Shown here piece by piece: positions 27,155 through 36,629 of a DNA stretch of 64,000 nt. The notes beneath the pieces were generated by a model that did not search any database, was not told the DNA's origin, and saw only the letters and a program-made list of their open reading frames with translations. Source of the stretch: JALORV01 sp963775635 (GTDB taxonomy: Bacteria > Pseudomonadota > Gammaproteobacteria > Burkholderiales > Burkholderiaceae_F); NCBI GenBank assembly GCA_963775635.1, contig CAVZJO010000010.1:62001-126000 (forward strand), in the 5' to 3' direction. The translations under genes and the position numbers were made by a program. Position 1 is the stretch's first letter, and each line of letters opens with the position of its first letter.

Positions 27155-28297
27155 ATGCCAGCCGACTCCGTGCGCCACTTCCTGCCTCCCGCCGCGCGTC
27201 TGGCCGACGACGTGTCCGGCGCCGTACTTCATCTCAGCGGCACTTGGCGACTGGCGGGGCTACCGGCGATCGAAGAAGTGCTGGCAGAACTCGCGCTGCC
27301 GCCGCGAGAGCTCTCGCTCGATGGCAGCGCCCTGGCCGAGATCGACACGGCGGCGGCACTCGCGCTGCTGGAGCGACTCAATGCGGCGGGCATCGATCCG
27401 ACCCGTGTGTCGCTGACCGGCTTCTCCGACAACGAGGCCCGCATCGTCGAGCAGGTACGCCGCCGCTTCGGCGACATCAACGCACCGGTGCGCCTGCGCC
27501 GCCCGGGGCTGGTCGCCTATCTCGGCGCCACAACGCTGGAAGTCTACGATCTGATCGCCGGGCACCTGAACTTTCTCGGCATGGTGTTCGCCGGGCTCGG
27601 TAACGTCGCGCTGTCGCCGGCGTCGCTTCGGCGCCGCGAGCTGACGGTGCAGCTCGAGCAGGTGTGCCTGAACGCCATCCCGGTGGTCGCGCTCGTGACC
27701 CTGCTGATCGGCATCGTGGTCGCCTACCTGCTCGGACTGCAGGCCGAGCAGTACGGCGCCAACATCTTCGTGGTCGACGGTGTCGGCATTGGCGCCACGC
27801 GCGAGTTCGCGCCGATCATCGTGGCCGTCATCGTCGCCGGCCGGTCGGGGGCGGCGTTCACGGCGCAGCTCGGATCGATGCGGCTGAACGAGGAGACCGA
27901 TGCGATCCGCACGCTCGGACTGTCGCCGCTCGACGTGTTGGTGCTGCCGCGCGTCATCGCGCTGATGCTCGCGCTGCCGCTGCTGGTCTTCATCGGCGAC
28001 GTGATGAGCCTGATTGGCGCGATGCTGATCGCCGATCCGATGCTCGACATCACGCCGACCACGTTCATGGCGCGCCTGCAGGACAACCTGGCGATCAAGC
28101 ACGTCTATGCCGGGCTCGCCAAGGCGCCGGTGTTCGCGCTGTTTATCGCGGTGATCGGCTGCAGAATGGGGATGACCGTGGCGCGCGACACGCGAGCGCT
28201 CGGCATCGCGACGACGTCGACTGTGGTGCAGAGCATCGTGGCGGTGATCCTGCTCGATGCGGCGTTCGCTGTCCTGTTCCAGGAACTGGGAATCTGA
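27155..28297 (+). CDS. MlaE-family permease with N-terminal STAS domain
   Basis: A 380-residue inner-membrane permease of MCE (Mla-type) lipid transporters. Residues ~25-110 form a STAS-like domain (VLHLSGTWRLAGLPAIEEVL, LDGSALAEIDTAAALAL). The permease begins near 125, with GANIFVVDGVGIGATREFAP, VAGRSGAAFTAQLGSMRLNEE, RTLGLSPLDVLVLPRVIALM and five or so hydrophobic helices. In E. coli the STAS protein MlaB is separate; here it is fused. It overlaps the ATPase gene by one base (TGATG). It probably moves phospholipids between membranes. Confidence 0.85.
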   Translation: MPADSVRHFLPPAARLADDVSGAVLHLSGTWRLAGLPAIEEVLAELALPPRELSLDGSALAEIDTAAALALLERLNAAGIDPTRVSLTGFSDNEARIVEQVRRRFGDINAPVRLRRPGLVAYLGATTLEVYDLIAGHLNFLGMVFAGLGNVALSPASLRRRELTVQLEQVCLNAIPVVALVTLLIGIVVAYLLGLQAEQYGANIFVVDGVGIGATREFAPIIVAVIVAGRSGAAFTAQLGSMRLNEETDAIRTLGLSPLDVLVLPRVIALMLALPLLVFIGDVMSLIGAMLIADPMLDITPTTFMARLQDNLAIKHVYAGLAKAPVFALFIAVIGCRMGMTVARDTRALGIATTSTVVQSIVAVILLDAAFAVLFQELGI

Positions 28298-29075
28298 TGG
28301 AGCCGGACGCTCACGTCATCGAGATCGAATCGATCGTCACCCGCTTCGGCCAGCAGGTCGTCCACAACGGCGTCTCGTTCGCGGTCGAGCGCGGCACGCT
28401 GGTGGCGCTGATCGGCGGCAGCGGCACCGGCAAGTCGGTGCTGCTGCGAGAGATCATCGGCCTGCAGCGGCCGACCTCGGGGCAGATCCGGCTGCTGGGG
28501 ACTGACGTTTGGACCGCGTCGGAGGACGAACTGAACGCGGTGCGGCGTCGCTTCGGCATGATGTTCCAGGACGGCGCACTGTTCACCTCGCTGAGCGTCG
28601 CGCAGAACATCGCGGTGCCGCTGACCGAGCACGCTGAGGTTCCACCCGCCCTGCTCGCTCCGCTGGTACACCTGCGTCTGGCACAGGCCGGCCTCGGAGC
28701 CGACGCGGCGGACAAGATGCCGAGCGAATTTCGGGAGGGATGCGCAAGCGCGCCGCCATCGCGCGTGCGCTCGCCCTCGAGCCCGAAGTGCTGTTTCTCG
28801 ACGAACCCACTTCCGGGCTGGATCCGACGACCGCCCGCGCGTTCGATTCGATGGTGCGCACGCTGGTCGACGATCTCGGCATGACCGTCTTCCTGGTGAC
28901 GCACGATCTCGACACGCTGCTGACCGTCGTCGACCGGATCGTCGTGCTGGGGAATGGCACCGTGCTGGCCGACGGGTCGGCGCGCGAAGTGATGCAGGTC
29001 GACGATCCGTGGGTACGGTCCTACTTCTCGGTTCGGACGATGGTGCCTTCCGAGGCTGGTCCCACCGTAGAATGA
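28297..29075 (+). CDS. MlaF-like ABC transporter ATPase, frameshifted
   Basis: ATPase of the MCE transporter. GGSGTGKSVLLREIIGLQRP is the Walker A (about residue 40) and FGMMFQDGALFTSLSVAQN the Q-loop. The signature should read LSGGMRKRAAIARAL. The sequence loses frame right there (GAATTTCGGGAGGGATGCGC), and MRKRAAIARALALEPEVLFL with Walker B DEPTSGLDP continues in the next frame. One missing base near 28730 restores an ATPase of normal size (about 259 residues). Likely a sequencing error. The MCE gene follows after 7 nt. Confidence 0.85.
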
Positions 29076-29082
29076 TCGCGAC

Positions 29083-30023
29083 ATGGAAGCCGACGCCAAG
29101 TACACCTATGTAGGGATCGCAGTCCTTGCCCTGGTGTCCGCGCTGATCGCCGGCGTTGTCTGGCTGAAGCACACCGGCGGCCGCAACGACTACAACTACT
29201 ACACGATCTACTTCGAACAGCAGCCGCTCGATGGATTGCAGATCGGGGCCGACGTGCTGATGCGCGGAATCAAGGTCGGCCGGGTCGAGGACTATGCGCT
29301 GACGGCGCAGAACATCAATCGCGTTCGCGTGGTGATCCGCGTCGACCGCCGCACGCCGGTGAGCAACAACACGGTCGCGGTGGTGACGCGCAACTTCGTC
29401 ACGAACATCGCGAAGATCAACCTGCAGACGCCTGATCCGCCCGGCCCGCAACTGACCGACGTCCTCGCGGACGAAAGATTTCCGGTGATCGGCGAAGGGA
29501 ACATCGGACCTCGATGCGATCGCTAACCGGCTCAATCGTCGTCGGCGAGACCGCAGTGGAGACGCTGGAGCGCCTCAACGAGGTGCTCAGCCCCGAGAAC
29601 CGCGCGGCGATCAACAAGACCCTGGCCAACCTGCGCGACTTCACCGGCGGGCTGAATCAGCGACTGGCCGAACTCGACCGTACTCTCGCCACGTTCAACG
29701 CCGCGGCCACCGAAGTCAGCCGGGCCGGTGCGCGTATCGCCGACGCAGCCGACGGTGTGAGCCGCGACCTGCGGCCGGCCCTGCAGCAGGCCGACAAGAC
29801 GATGAAGGACATCTCGCAAGCCGCGCTGGCACTGGAGCGACAGGTGGGCGAATTGTCGCAGGCGCTCGGTTCGACGGCGCTCAGCAGCGGCGATCAGTTC
29901 ACGACGGTCACGACGGAACTGAAGGCAACCAGTGCGACACTGAACCGCCTGCTCGACCGGCTGCAGGACCCGCGTGCCGCTCTGCTCGGAGCGAACAAGC
30001 AGCAGCGCGGCCCGGGAGAATGA
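29083..30023 (+). CDS. MlaD-like MCE-domain protein, frameshifted
   Basis: Substrate-binding MCE subunit. One N-terminal membrane anchor (VGIAVLALVSALIAGVVWL) is followed by the MCE domain: YTIYFEQQPLDGLQIGADVL, MRGIKVGRVEDYAL and RNFVTNIAKINLQTP. The frame closes at 29526; the long helical C-terminal part (VVGETAVETLERLNEVLSPE and onward) is read in another frame up to 30023. A short intermediate piece, DLDAIANRLN, is in the third frame, so two indels between about 29503 and 29545 seem needed. Periplasmic. Its stop is next to the lipoprotein start. Confidence 0.8.
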
Positions 30024-30024
30024 G

Positions 30025-30691
30025 ATGAGGGCGCGCACGCTGGCCGTCCTGGCCAACCTGATCGCTTCATCGCTGCTGGCCGCTTGCGTATCGGTCAAAG
30101 TCGGCAATGACACGGGGCTGCAGTCGCAGTATCAGTTGGTCGACATCCGCGCTTCACCTTCGACTCCGAGCGCGACAGCGCCGGCAGCGGCATCGACGCG
30201 CCCGGCGGGACGTGAGCTGCTCATCTCGCCGTTGCCGGGCAATTCACTCGACGATTCGTTTGCGCTCGCCTATTCGAGCGCTCCGCAGCAGCGTGCCGCC
30301 TACCAGTTCGCGAGCTGGAGCGACCGTCCCTCGACTCAGCTCGCGCAACTGCTGGTCGACCGACTGGCCACGCAAGGTGGCTTTAGCTTCCGTTGCGCTC
30401 AGCGGACGCGGCGTCGGCGGCGACCTGCAGTTGAACCTCGTGGTGAACGACTTCTATCACGACGCCTCCGACAGCCCGGGCATCGCGCGTGTCGACGTCG
30501 CTGCCGAACTCGTCGATCGCAATCGGCGCAAGTTGGTCGCGCGGGAGCGTTTCACGGCGACTTCTCCACTCGATCAGCCCAATGCCCCCGCCGCGGCGCT
30601 GGCGCTGAGCCGTGCCACCAGCGATGTCCTGGACCAACTCGTTCGCTGGGTGGAAGCGAACGCAGCGCCGGTGGCTGCCGCGGCTCGCTGA
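30025..30691 (+). CDS. ABC-transport auxiliary lipoprotein (PqiC type), frameshifted
   Basis: An outer-membrane lipoprotein of the ABC_trans_aux family that works with MCE transporters. The signal and lipobox are ARTLAVLANLIASSLLAAC, with Cys as the lipidated residue. RELLISPLPGNSLDDSFALA and YQFASWSDRPSTQLAQLLVD are family-like. Frame is lost near 30385-30395. The end (LSGRGVGGDLQLNLVVNDFY to AAPVAAAAR) lies in the next frame. A GGGAGAA site precedes the ATG, 1 nt after the MCE gene. One extra base explains the break. Confidence 0.8.
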
Positions 30692-30707
30692 CGCAGGAGT
30701 GCAGGCT

Positions 30708-31097
30708 GTGCGCGACGCCGATCGCCCGTCATCCGCGCTCAACGTGTTGGGCGGACCTTTGCAGGCGTGCTGCGAGGACCCCGCGACCGGATACTTCCGC
30801 GATGGCTATTGCCACACCGGGCCGGACGATTTCGGATCGCACACGGTCTGCGCCCGGATGACCGAGAACTTCCTGGCGTTCAGCAGTTCGCAAGGCAATG
30901 ACCTCGCGACGGCGCGGCCCGATCTGCTGTTTCCCGGTCTGCGCGCCGGCGACCGCTGGTGCCTGTGCGTTGCGCGCTGGCGCGAGGCGCTGGAAGCCGG
31001 CGTCGCTCCGCCGGTCATCCTGGTGTCGACGCACATCAAGGCCCTCGATGTCGTGACACTGCCCCAACTGACGCGTCATGCCTTCGACGCCGGGTGA
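30708..31097 (+). CDS. DUF2237 family protein
   Basis: A 129-residue protein of DUF2237. NVLGGPLQACCEDPATGYFR, GYCHTGPDDFGSHTVCARMT, LDAPGLRAGDRWCLC-type text (here FPGLRAGDRWCLCVARWREA) and APPVILVSTHIKALDVV are diagnostic. Several conserved Cys/His suggest metal binding, but no function is known. The likely start is GTG at 30708, 8 nt after AGGAG. The end overlaps the PIN gene by 20 nt. Confidence 0.8.
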   Translation: MRDADRPSSALNVLGGPLQACCEDPATGYFRDGYCHTGPDDFGSHTVCARMTENFLAFSSSQGNDLATARPDLLFPGLRAGDRWCLCVARWREALEAGVAPPVILVSTHIKALDVVTLPQLTRHAFDAG

Positions 31098-31539
31098 CTC
31101 TACAGTCGGTTCGCGCACGACCGTCCGCGCGGTGATCGACACCAACGTGCTGCTTGATCTCTGGGTGTTTGCCGATGCGCGGGCGATGCCGCTGCTCGCT
31201 GCCCTCGAAAGCGGTGAAATCGCCGCCGTGACCAGCCGGCCGTGCAACGATGAGCTGGCCGACGTGCTGGAACGCACCGAACTGGGCGTCAGTGATGACG
31301 ACCGACGCGCGATCCTGGCCTGCTGGCATCGGCTCGCTACGCCGCTGGAATCTGTCGATGCGGCGCCACTGGATTGCAGCGACCCCGACGACCAGAAATT
31401 CCTCGATCTCGCCTACGCGGCGCGGGCGAACTGGCTGTTCACCCGCGACAAAGCCCTGCTCGAACTAGCGCGCGGCGCGAGCGCTTCCGGCCTGCGCATC
31501 GCGCAACCTTGGGACCTCGTGCGCATCGACGAACGCTGA
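31078..31539 (+). CDS. PIN-domain protein, toxin-like
   Basis: A 153-residue PIN-fold protein of the COG1569 type, putative RNase. The acidic active-site residues are in AVIDTNVLLDLWVF (about 20), NDELADVLERTELG, DCSDPDDQKFLDLA and LFTRDKALLELA. No antitoxin-like small gene adjoins it; the upstream overlapping gene is DUF2237. It may be a solitary housekeeping PIN protein and not part of a toxin-antitoxin pair. Confidence 0.75.
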   Translation: MPSTPGDSTVGSRTTVRAVIDTNVLLDLWVFADARAMPLLAALESGEIAAVTSRPCNDELADVLERTELGVSDDDRRAILACWHRLATPLESVDAAPLDCSDPDDQKFLDLAYAARANWLFTRDKALLELARGASASGLRIAQPWDLVRIDER

Positions 31540-31608
31540 CCCGCACGCCGGCGGGCGCGCGCCGGACGCTGTCTACAATGCGCGCTGTCGACACGAGAAT
31601 CCTGATTC

Positions 31609-31896
31609 ATGTTTGTTTCGAACGCCCAGCTGGTCACCAGCATCGCGTACCGGGCCGATGCGCTGCCCACGGGACTCAATGAGACGATCATCATGCTGGT
31701 GGTGCTGGCGCTGATCGACGTGGTGATCCCTGAACAGCCCGAGTGGCTGTCACATGTCAATGCAAGTGTGCTCAAGGTCAAACTTACCACCGCCATCATC
31801 GGGATAAGCTCGATCCATCTGTTGAAGACTTTCATCAATGCGGCCAATTACTCGGACGCACCGAGATCCCGGGAAGGCCACGCTCACCCCCAATAG
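31609..31896 (+). pseudogene. Remnant of a UPF0114 (YqhA-like) membrane protein gene
   Basis: ETIIMLVVLALIDVVI and QPEWLSHVNASVLKVKL / TTAIIGISSIHLLKTFINA match the centre of UPF0114 membrane proteins such as E. coli YqhA. The first ~60 residues are missing. About 25 residues between the two blocks (the second helix and glycine-rich loop) are missing, and the final helix is replaced by DAPRSREGHAHPQ. Three separate losses make this a decayed gene, unlike the single-base breaks elsewhere. It ends 6 nt before fumA. Confidence 0.65.
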
Positions 31897-31902
31897 GCAA
31901 CC

Positions 31903-33426
31903 ATGACCACCATCCGCCAGGCCGATCTCATCGAGAGCGTCGCGGCCGCGCTGCAGTTCATCAGCTACTACCACCCCGCCGACTTCATCGAGCACCTCGC
32001 GCGCGCCTACGATGCTGAGCAGAGCCCGGCAGCCAAGGACGCAATCGCGCAGATCCTGACGAACTCCCGCATGTGCGCCGAGGGCCACCGGCCGATCTGC
32101 CAGGACACCGGCATCGTCAACGTGTTCCTGAAGGTCGGAATGGATGTCAGGTGGGACGGCTTCACTGGGTCTGTCGATGATGCGATCAACGAAGGCGTGC
32201 GCCGCGGTTACCTGAACGCGGACAACGTGCTGCGCGCCTCGATCGTCGATCCGCCCGAGTTCGACCGCAAGAACACCAAGGACAACACGCCCGCCGTCAT
32301 CAACGTCCAGCTCGTCCCGGGTGATACCGTCGACGTGATGGTGGCCGCCAAGGGCGGTGGCTCGGAGAACAAGAGCAAGTTCGTCATGCTCAATCCGAGC
32401 GACTCGATCGTCGACTGGGTGCTGAAGACGGTGCCGACGATGGGCGCCGGCTGGTGCCCGCCGGGGATGCTCGGCATCGGCATCGGCGGCACTGCCGAGA
32501 AGGCAATGACGCTGGCGAAAGAAGTGCTGATGGACGACATCGACATGTCGGACCTGCTGAAGCGTGGTCCTAAGTCAGACGTCGACAAGCTGCGCGTGGA
32601 ACTTTACGAGAAGGTGAATGCGCTGGGCATCGGCGCGCAGGGGCTCGGCGGGCTTTCCACCGTGCTCGACGTCAAGATCAAGATGTATCCGACGCACGCC
32701 GCGGGCAAGCCGGTGGCCATGATTCCGAACTGCGCGGCGACGCGTCACGCCCACTTCGTGCTGGACGGCTCGGGGCCGGCGTACCTGGACCCGCCGTCGC
32801 TCGACAGCTGGCCGAACGTCAACTGGCAACCGGACGCGCAGAAAAGCACGCGAGTGAACCTCGACACGCTGACCCGCGAGGAAGTCGCGTCATGGAAGCC
32901 GGGCCAGACGCTGCTGCTGAACGGCAAGATGCTGACCGGACGCGATGCCGCCCACAAGCGCATCGAAGACATGCTGGCGCGGGGCGAGAAGCTTCCGGTG
33001 GATTTCACCAACCGCGTGATCTACTACGTCGGGCCGGTCGATCCGGTGCGCGGCGAAGTTGTCGGGCCGGCGGGACCCACCACCGCCACCCGCATGGACA
33101 AGTTCACGCACACGATGCTGGCACAGACGGGACTGGTCGCGATGATCGGCAAGGCCGAGCGCGGACCGGTGGCGATCGAGGCCATTCGCAAGCACAGGAG
33201 TGCGTACCTGATGGCGGTCGGCGGCGCCGCCTATCTGGTGGCGAAGGCGATCAAGGCGGCGAAGGTGGTTGCCTTCGATGACCTCGGCATGGAGGCGATC
33301 TACGAGTTCGACGTGAGGGACATGCCGGTCACGGTGGCAGTCAGCGCTGACGGCACATCGGTACACCAGACCGGGCCGAAGGAGTGGCAGGCGAAGATCG
33401 GCAAGATTCCGGTGGCCGTCGCTTGA
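31903..33426 (+). CDS. fumA: Fumarate hydratase class I
   Basis: A 507-residue oxygen-sensitive [4Fe-4S] fumarase. Cluster cysteines are in EGHRPICQDTGIVNVF, GAGWCPPGMLGIGIGG and IPNCAATRHAHFVLDG. C-terminal catalytic text includes VGPAGPTTATRMDKFTHTML and KAERGPVAIEAIRKH. It interconverts fumarate and malate, completing, with sdh, mdh, gltA and acnA, most of the TCA cycle in this window. The downstream gene starts within its stop codon. Confidence 0.93.
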   Translation: MTTIRQADLIESVAAALQFISYYHPADFIEHLARAYDAEQSPAAKDAIAQILTNSRMCAEGHRPICQDTGIVNVFLKVGMDVRWDGFTGSVDDAINEGVRRGYLNADNVLRASIVDPPEFDRKNTKDNTPAVINVQLVPGDTVDVMVAAKGGGSENKSKFVMLNPSDSIVDWVLKTVPTMGAGWCPPGMLGIGIGGTAEKAMTLAKEVLMDDIDMSDLLKRGPKSDVDKLRVELYEKVNALGIGAQGLGGLSTVLDVKIKMYPTHAAGKPVAMIPNCAATRHAHFVLDGSGPAYLDPPSLDSWPNVNWQPDAQKSTRVNLDTLTREEVASWKPGQTLLLNGKMLTGRDAAHKRIEDMLARGEKLPVDFTNRVIYYVGPVDPVRGEVVGPAGPTTATRMDKFTHTMLAQTGLVAMIGKAERGPVAIEAIRKHRSAYLMAVGGAAYLVAKAIKAAKVVAFDDLGMEAIYEFDVRDMPVTVAVSADGTSVHQTGPKEWQAKIGKIPVAVA

Positions 33427-34571
33427 GAGCACAACGGCGTCGCAATGCAAGCCGCACCGCGGCGCCGCGCGACTGGTGCGACGAGGCAGTCCGGCGCATC
33501 GAAGCCGACTTCGCGCGTTCGGCCGATACGCACCTGCTGCGCGTCAGCATCCCCGGCGTGCCGGACTGTCCGCTCTATTTCAAGGACGAGTCGGTGCATC
33601 CGACCGGCAGCCTCAAGCACCGGCTCGCGCGATCGCTGTTCCTCTATGGGTTGTGCAACGGGCTCATCGGCCCGCGCACGACTGTGGTCGAAGCGTCATC
33701 GGGATCGACAGCAGTTTCGGAAGCGTACTTCGCGCAGCTGATCGGCGTGCCGTTCGTGGCGGTAATGCCGCGCACGACCTCACGCGAAAAGATTGCTCTG
33801 ATCGAATTTCACGGCGGCCAGTGCCACCTGGTCGATCGGCCGTCGGCGGTGTATGCCGAGGCTGCTGCGCTGGCAGCGCGCACCGGTGGCCATTACATGG
33901 ACCAGTTCACCTTCGCCGAGCGTGCCACCGACTGGCGCGGCAACAACAACATAGCCGAGTCGATCTTTGCGCAGATGCGCGAAGAGCCGTTTGCGGTTCC
34001 CACCTGGATCGTTGTCGGTGCCGGCACCGGCGGAACCAGCGCAACGCTCGGGCGATACGTGCGTTATCGTCGCCATCCGACGCGCATCTGTCTGGCCGAT
34101 CCCGAACATTCGGTGTTCCACGACTACTGGCTCGATGGCGACGCGACGCGCACGCTGGCTGCAGCGTCGCGTATCGAAGGCATCGGGCGACCGCGGGTCG
34201 AGCCCAGCTTTGTCCGGCACGTGATCGACCGTTGTGTCCGCGTCGCCGACGCCGCGTCGTTCGGGGCGGCGCGCTTCCTCGAGCAGGTGCTTGGCCGCAA
34301 GGTCGGCCCGTCGACAGGCACGGCGCTGATCGCCTGTGCTGAACTGCTGTCTGAGATGAAGGCGTCGCGCCAGCAGGGCGCGGTCGTCACGTTGCTGTGC
34401 GATGGCGGCGAGCGTTACCTCGGCACCTGCTACGACGACGCTTGGCTGCGCCGTCACCACCTCGATGTGGCGCCCACGCTCGGTGCACTGGCCCGCTTCT
34501 GGCGAAGCGGAGTCTGGAGTGGCGCGGCGCCGCGCCGCCGCACTCAGCCGAAGAGGCCCGTGCTCAAGTAG
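33423..34571 (+). CDS. Cds1-like PLP-dependent L-cysteine desulfhydrase
   Basis: A ~382-residue PLP enzyme of the cysteine synthase/CBS fold, close to the Cds1 desulfhydrases that release H2S from cysteine. DWCDEAVRRIEADFARSADT, KDESVHPTGSLKHRLARSLF (PLP Lys), EASSGSTAVSEAYFAQLIG, QFTFAERATDWRGNNNIAES and VGAGTGGTSATLGRYVRYRR fit that subgroup. No ATG is in phase. A TTG at 33423 overlapping the fumA stop (TTGA) is the most likely start. It is convergent with cysM, overlapping by 28 nt. Confidence 0.8.
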   Translation: MRAQRRRNASRTAAPRDWCDEAVRRIEADFARSADTHLLRVSIPGVPDCPLYFKDESVHPTGSLKHRLARSLFLYGLCNGLIGPRTTVVEASSGSTAVSEAYFAQLIGVPFVAVMPRTTSREKIALIEFHGGQCHLVDRPSAVYAEAAALAARTGGHYMDQFTFAERATDWRGNNNIAESIFAQMREEPFAVPTWIVVGAGTGGTSATLGRYVRYRRHPTRICLADPEHSVFHDYWLDGDATRTLAAASRIEGIGRPRVEPSFVRHVIDRCVRVADAASFGAARFLEQVLGRKVGPSTGTALIACAELLSEMKASRQQGAVVTLLCDGGERYLGTCYDDAWLRRHHLDVAPTLGALARFWRSGVWSGAAPRRRTQPKRPVLK

Positions 34572-35446
34572 CGATCGCCGCGATCGCAGACGACAAAGAC
34601 GATCGTCGCGTGTTCGACTTCTGCGGCGATGCGCAGCGCGATCAGGCACGCGCCTCCTGCCGATGGGCCGCCACTGATGCCCTCTTCGGCGGCCAGCCGA
34701 CGCGTCATCGCTTCTGCGTCCGACTGCGCAACGAGTTCGACCCGGTCGACGCGAGCCGGATCGTAGATGCGCGGCAAATATGCGTCCGGCCACTTGCGAA
34801 TGCCGGGAATGTGCGAACCCTCGGCCGGCTGCGCACCGATGAGCTGGATCGCGGGGTTGCACTCCTTCAGGAACCGGCCAACACCCATGATCGTACCGGT
34901 GGTGCCCATCGCGCTGACGAAGTGGGTGATGCGGCCTTCAGTGTCGCGCCAGATTTCGGGCCCGGTCGTTTCGTAGTGCGCACGCGGGTTGTCGGGATTG
35001 GCAAACTGGTCCAAGACCCGCCCCTGCCCTTCGGATTGCATCCGCATCGCGAGATCACGCGCGTATTCCATGCCGCCCAGACTCGACGGCGTCAGTATCA
35101 GCTCGGCGCCGTACGCGGCCATGCTCGCTCGCCGCTCGATGCTGAGGTTGTCGGGCATGATCAGCGTCATCCGATAGCCCTTCATCGCCGCGATCATCGC
35201 CAGCGCGATGCCGGTATTGCCGCTGGTCGCTTCGATCAGGCGGTCACCGGGCCGGATCTCGCCGCGCTCCTCGGCACGCGCGATCATCGAAAGGGCGGGC
35301 CGGTCCTTCACCGATCCGCCCGGATTGTTTCCCTCGAGCTTGCCCAGGATCAGATTGCCACGCCGCGCGTTGTCGCTACCGGGAAGCCGCTGCAGTCTCA
35401 CCAGCGCGGTGTTTCCGATGGTCTGGTCGATCGTTGGTGATTGCAT
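34544..35446 (-). CDS. cysM: Cysteine synthase B
   Basis: A 300-residue O-acetylserine sulfhydrylase B. The PLP Lys is in KLEGNNPGGSVKDRPALSMI. EATSGNTGIALAMIAAMKGY, VSAMGTTGTIMGVGRFLKE and GISGGPSAGGACLIALRIA follow; the short GGPS-type C-terminus is typical of CysM. It makes cysteine from O-acetylserine and sulfide or thiosulfate. The ATG at 35446 lies 13 nt after lapB. It converges on a predicted cysteine-degrading enzyme. Confidence 0.92.
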   Translation of the reverse strand: MQSPTIDQTIGNTALVRLQRLPGSDNARRGNLILGKLEGNNPGGSVKDRPALSMIARAEERGEIRPGDRLIEATSGNTGIALAMIAAMKGYRMTLIMPDNLSIERRASMAAYGAELILTPSSLGGMEYARDLAMRMQSEGQGRVLDQFANPDNPRAHYETTGPEIWRDTEGRITHFVSAMGTTGTIMGVGRFLKECNPAIQLIGAQPAEGSHIPGIRKWPDAYLPRIYDPARVDRVELVAQSDAEAMTRRLAAEEGISGGPSAGGACLIALRIAAEVEHATIVFVVCDRGDRYLSTGLFG

Positions 35447-35459
35447 CGAGGCAGGCAAC

Positions 35460-36629
35460 CTAAGCGCCTTCGAAATCTTCCCCGCGACGTGGCGGGTAGG
35501 TGTCCCAGTTCGTGCATCCTGGACAGTTCCAGTGGAATTCGCGCGCGCGAAAGCCGCACTTGCTGCAGCGATAGCGCGCCAGCTTGCGGGCATGTCCCTT
35601 CAGCAGGGTGCTTAGCAGCGTGAGTTCCTCGTCACCCGGCGCGATCGCCAGGCGCGCCTCAGCTAGCCGCTCGAAGCCGAGCAGCGAAGGATGACGCCGC
35701 AACTCGTCGGCGACCAGCGCTTCGGCCGCGGCGGCACTATCCCATTCAAGCGTGCGCTGGTAGGCCATGTCCAGCAGGTCGATCGACGGCGCGTCGGCCA
35801 GCGCCCGGCGCAGCCAGTTCAGCGCGTCGGTGCGTCGATTCATCTCCCCGAGAGTCGCCGTAACCCGGGCGGCGATCAGAGACACATGTTCGCGCGAGAC
35901 ATTTTCGACACGCTGCCAGAAGTGCAGCGCCCCTTCGCGGTCGCCTCGCCGCGCGCTCACATCACCGGCCAGGATCAGAGCACGCACCGACTTGCGATCG
36001 GCCACCAGGGCATCATCGATAGCGCGCTGCGCTTCATCGAGGCGGGCGGCATCGAGCGCAAGGTCCGCCAGTTCGCAGTGGTAGTGAGCAATGGCCACTT
36101 GGTGGTTTTCGCCCGCCTCGCGTTCGAGGCGGAGGGCACAGTCGATCGCCTTGCTCCATTCGCGCTCCATCTGGAAGATGCGCAATAGCGAGCGCAGAGA
36201 ATCGAACCGATGATCCGGGTCCTCCAGCAAGCGCGTAAACGCGTCCTCGGCTCGGTCGAGCAAACCGCCCTTCAGGTAATCCTGGCCGAGTTCCGCCAGG
36301 GCCTGCGCGCGCTGGCGGGCCGGAAGGTCGGACCGGTTCAGCAGATAGGTGTGGATGCGCACCGCTCGATCGAACTCGCCGCGCCGCCGAAACAGGTTTC
36401 CGAGCGCGTGATGCAGTTCGATCGTCTCCGGGTCGAGCTTGACGACCTCGATGAACGCGTCGATCGCCTTGTCGTGCTGGTCGTTGAGCAGCAGATTGAG
36501 CCCACGGAAATACGAGCGCGGCAGCGCCGCATTGTCCGTTGCGCGAGTTCGAGACTCGAACCCGCGGCCGAACCAGCCCGCGGCAAATACCAGTGGTAGC
36601 ACCACCAGGTACCAGAGCTCAAACTCCAT
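35460..36629 (-). CDS. lapB: LPS assembly regulator LapB (YciM)
   Basis: A 389-residue inner-membrane-anchored TPR protein that steers FtsH degradation of LpxC and so sets LPS synthesis. One N-terminal helix (WYLVVLPLVFAAGWFGRG), then TPR repeats (RSYFRGLNLLLNDQHDKAID, ELHHALGNLFRRRGEFDRAV and so on), then a C-terminal rubredoxin-like metal site, YRCSKCGFRAREFHWNCPGC. The ATG overlaps the lapA stop (TAATG). Confidence 0.93.
   Translation of the reverse strand: MEFELWYLVVLPLVFAAGWFGRGFESRTRATDNAALPRSYFRGLNLLLNDQHDKAIDAFIEVVKLDPETIELHHALGNLFRRRGEFDRAVRIHTYLLNRSDLPARQRAQALAELGQDYLKGGLLDRAEDAFTRLLEDPDHRFDSLRSLLRIFQMEREWSKAIDCALRLEREAGENHQVAIAHYHCELADLALDAARLDEAQRAIDDALVADRKSVRALILAGDVSARRGDREGALHFWQRVENVSREHVSLIAARVTATLGEMNRRTDALNWLRRALADAPSIDLLDMAYQRTLEWDSAAAAEALVADELRRHPSLLGFERLAEARLAIAPGDEELTLLSTLLKGHARKLARYRCSKCGFRAREFHWNCPGCTNWDTYPPRRGEDFEGA

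Noticed and set aside
31078..31539. Toxin-antitoxin pair
   Set aside because: A PIN protein is present, but the overlapping neighbour is DUF2237 and no antitoxin-like DNA-binding gene adjoins it.
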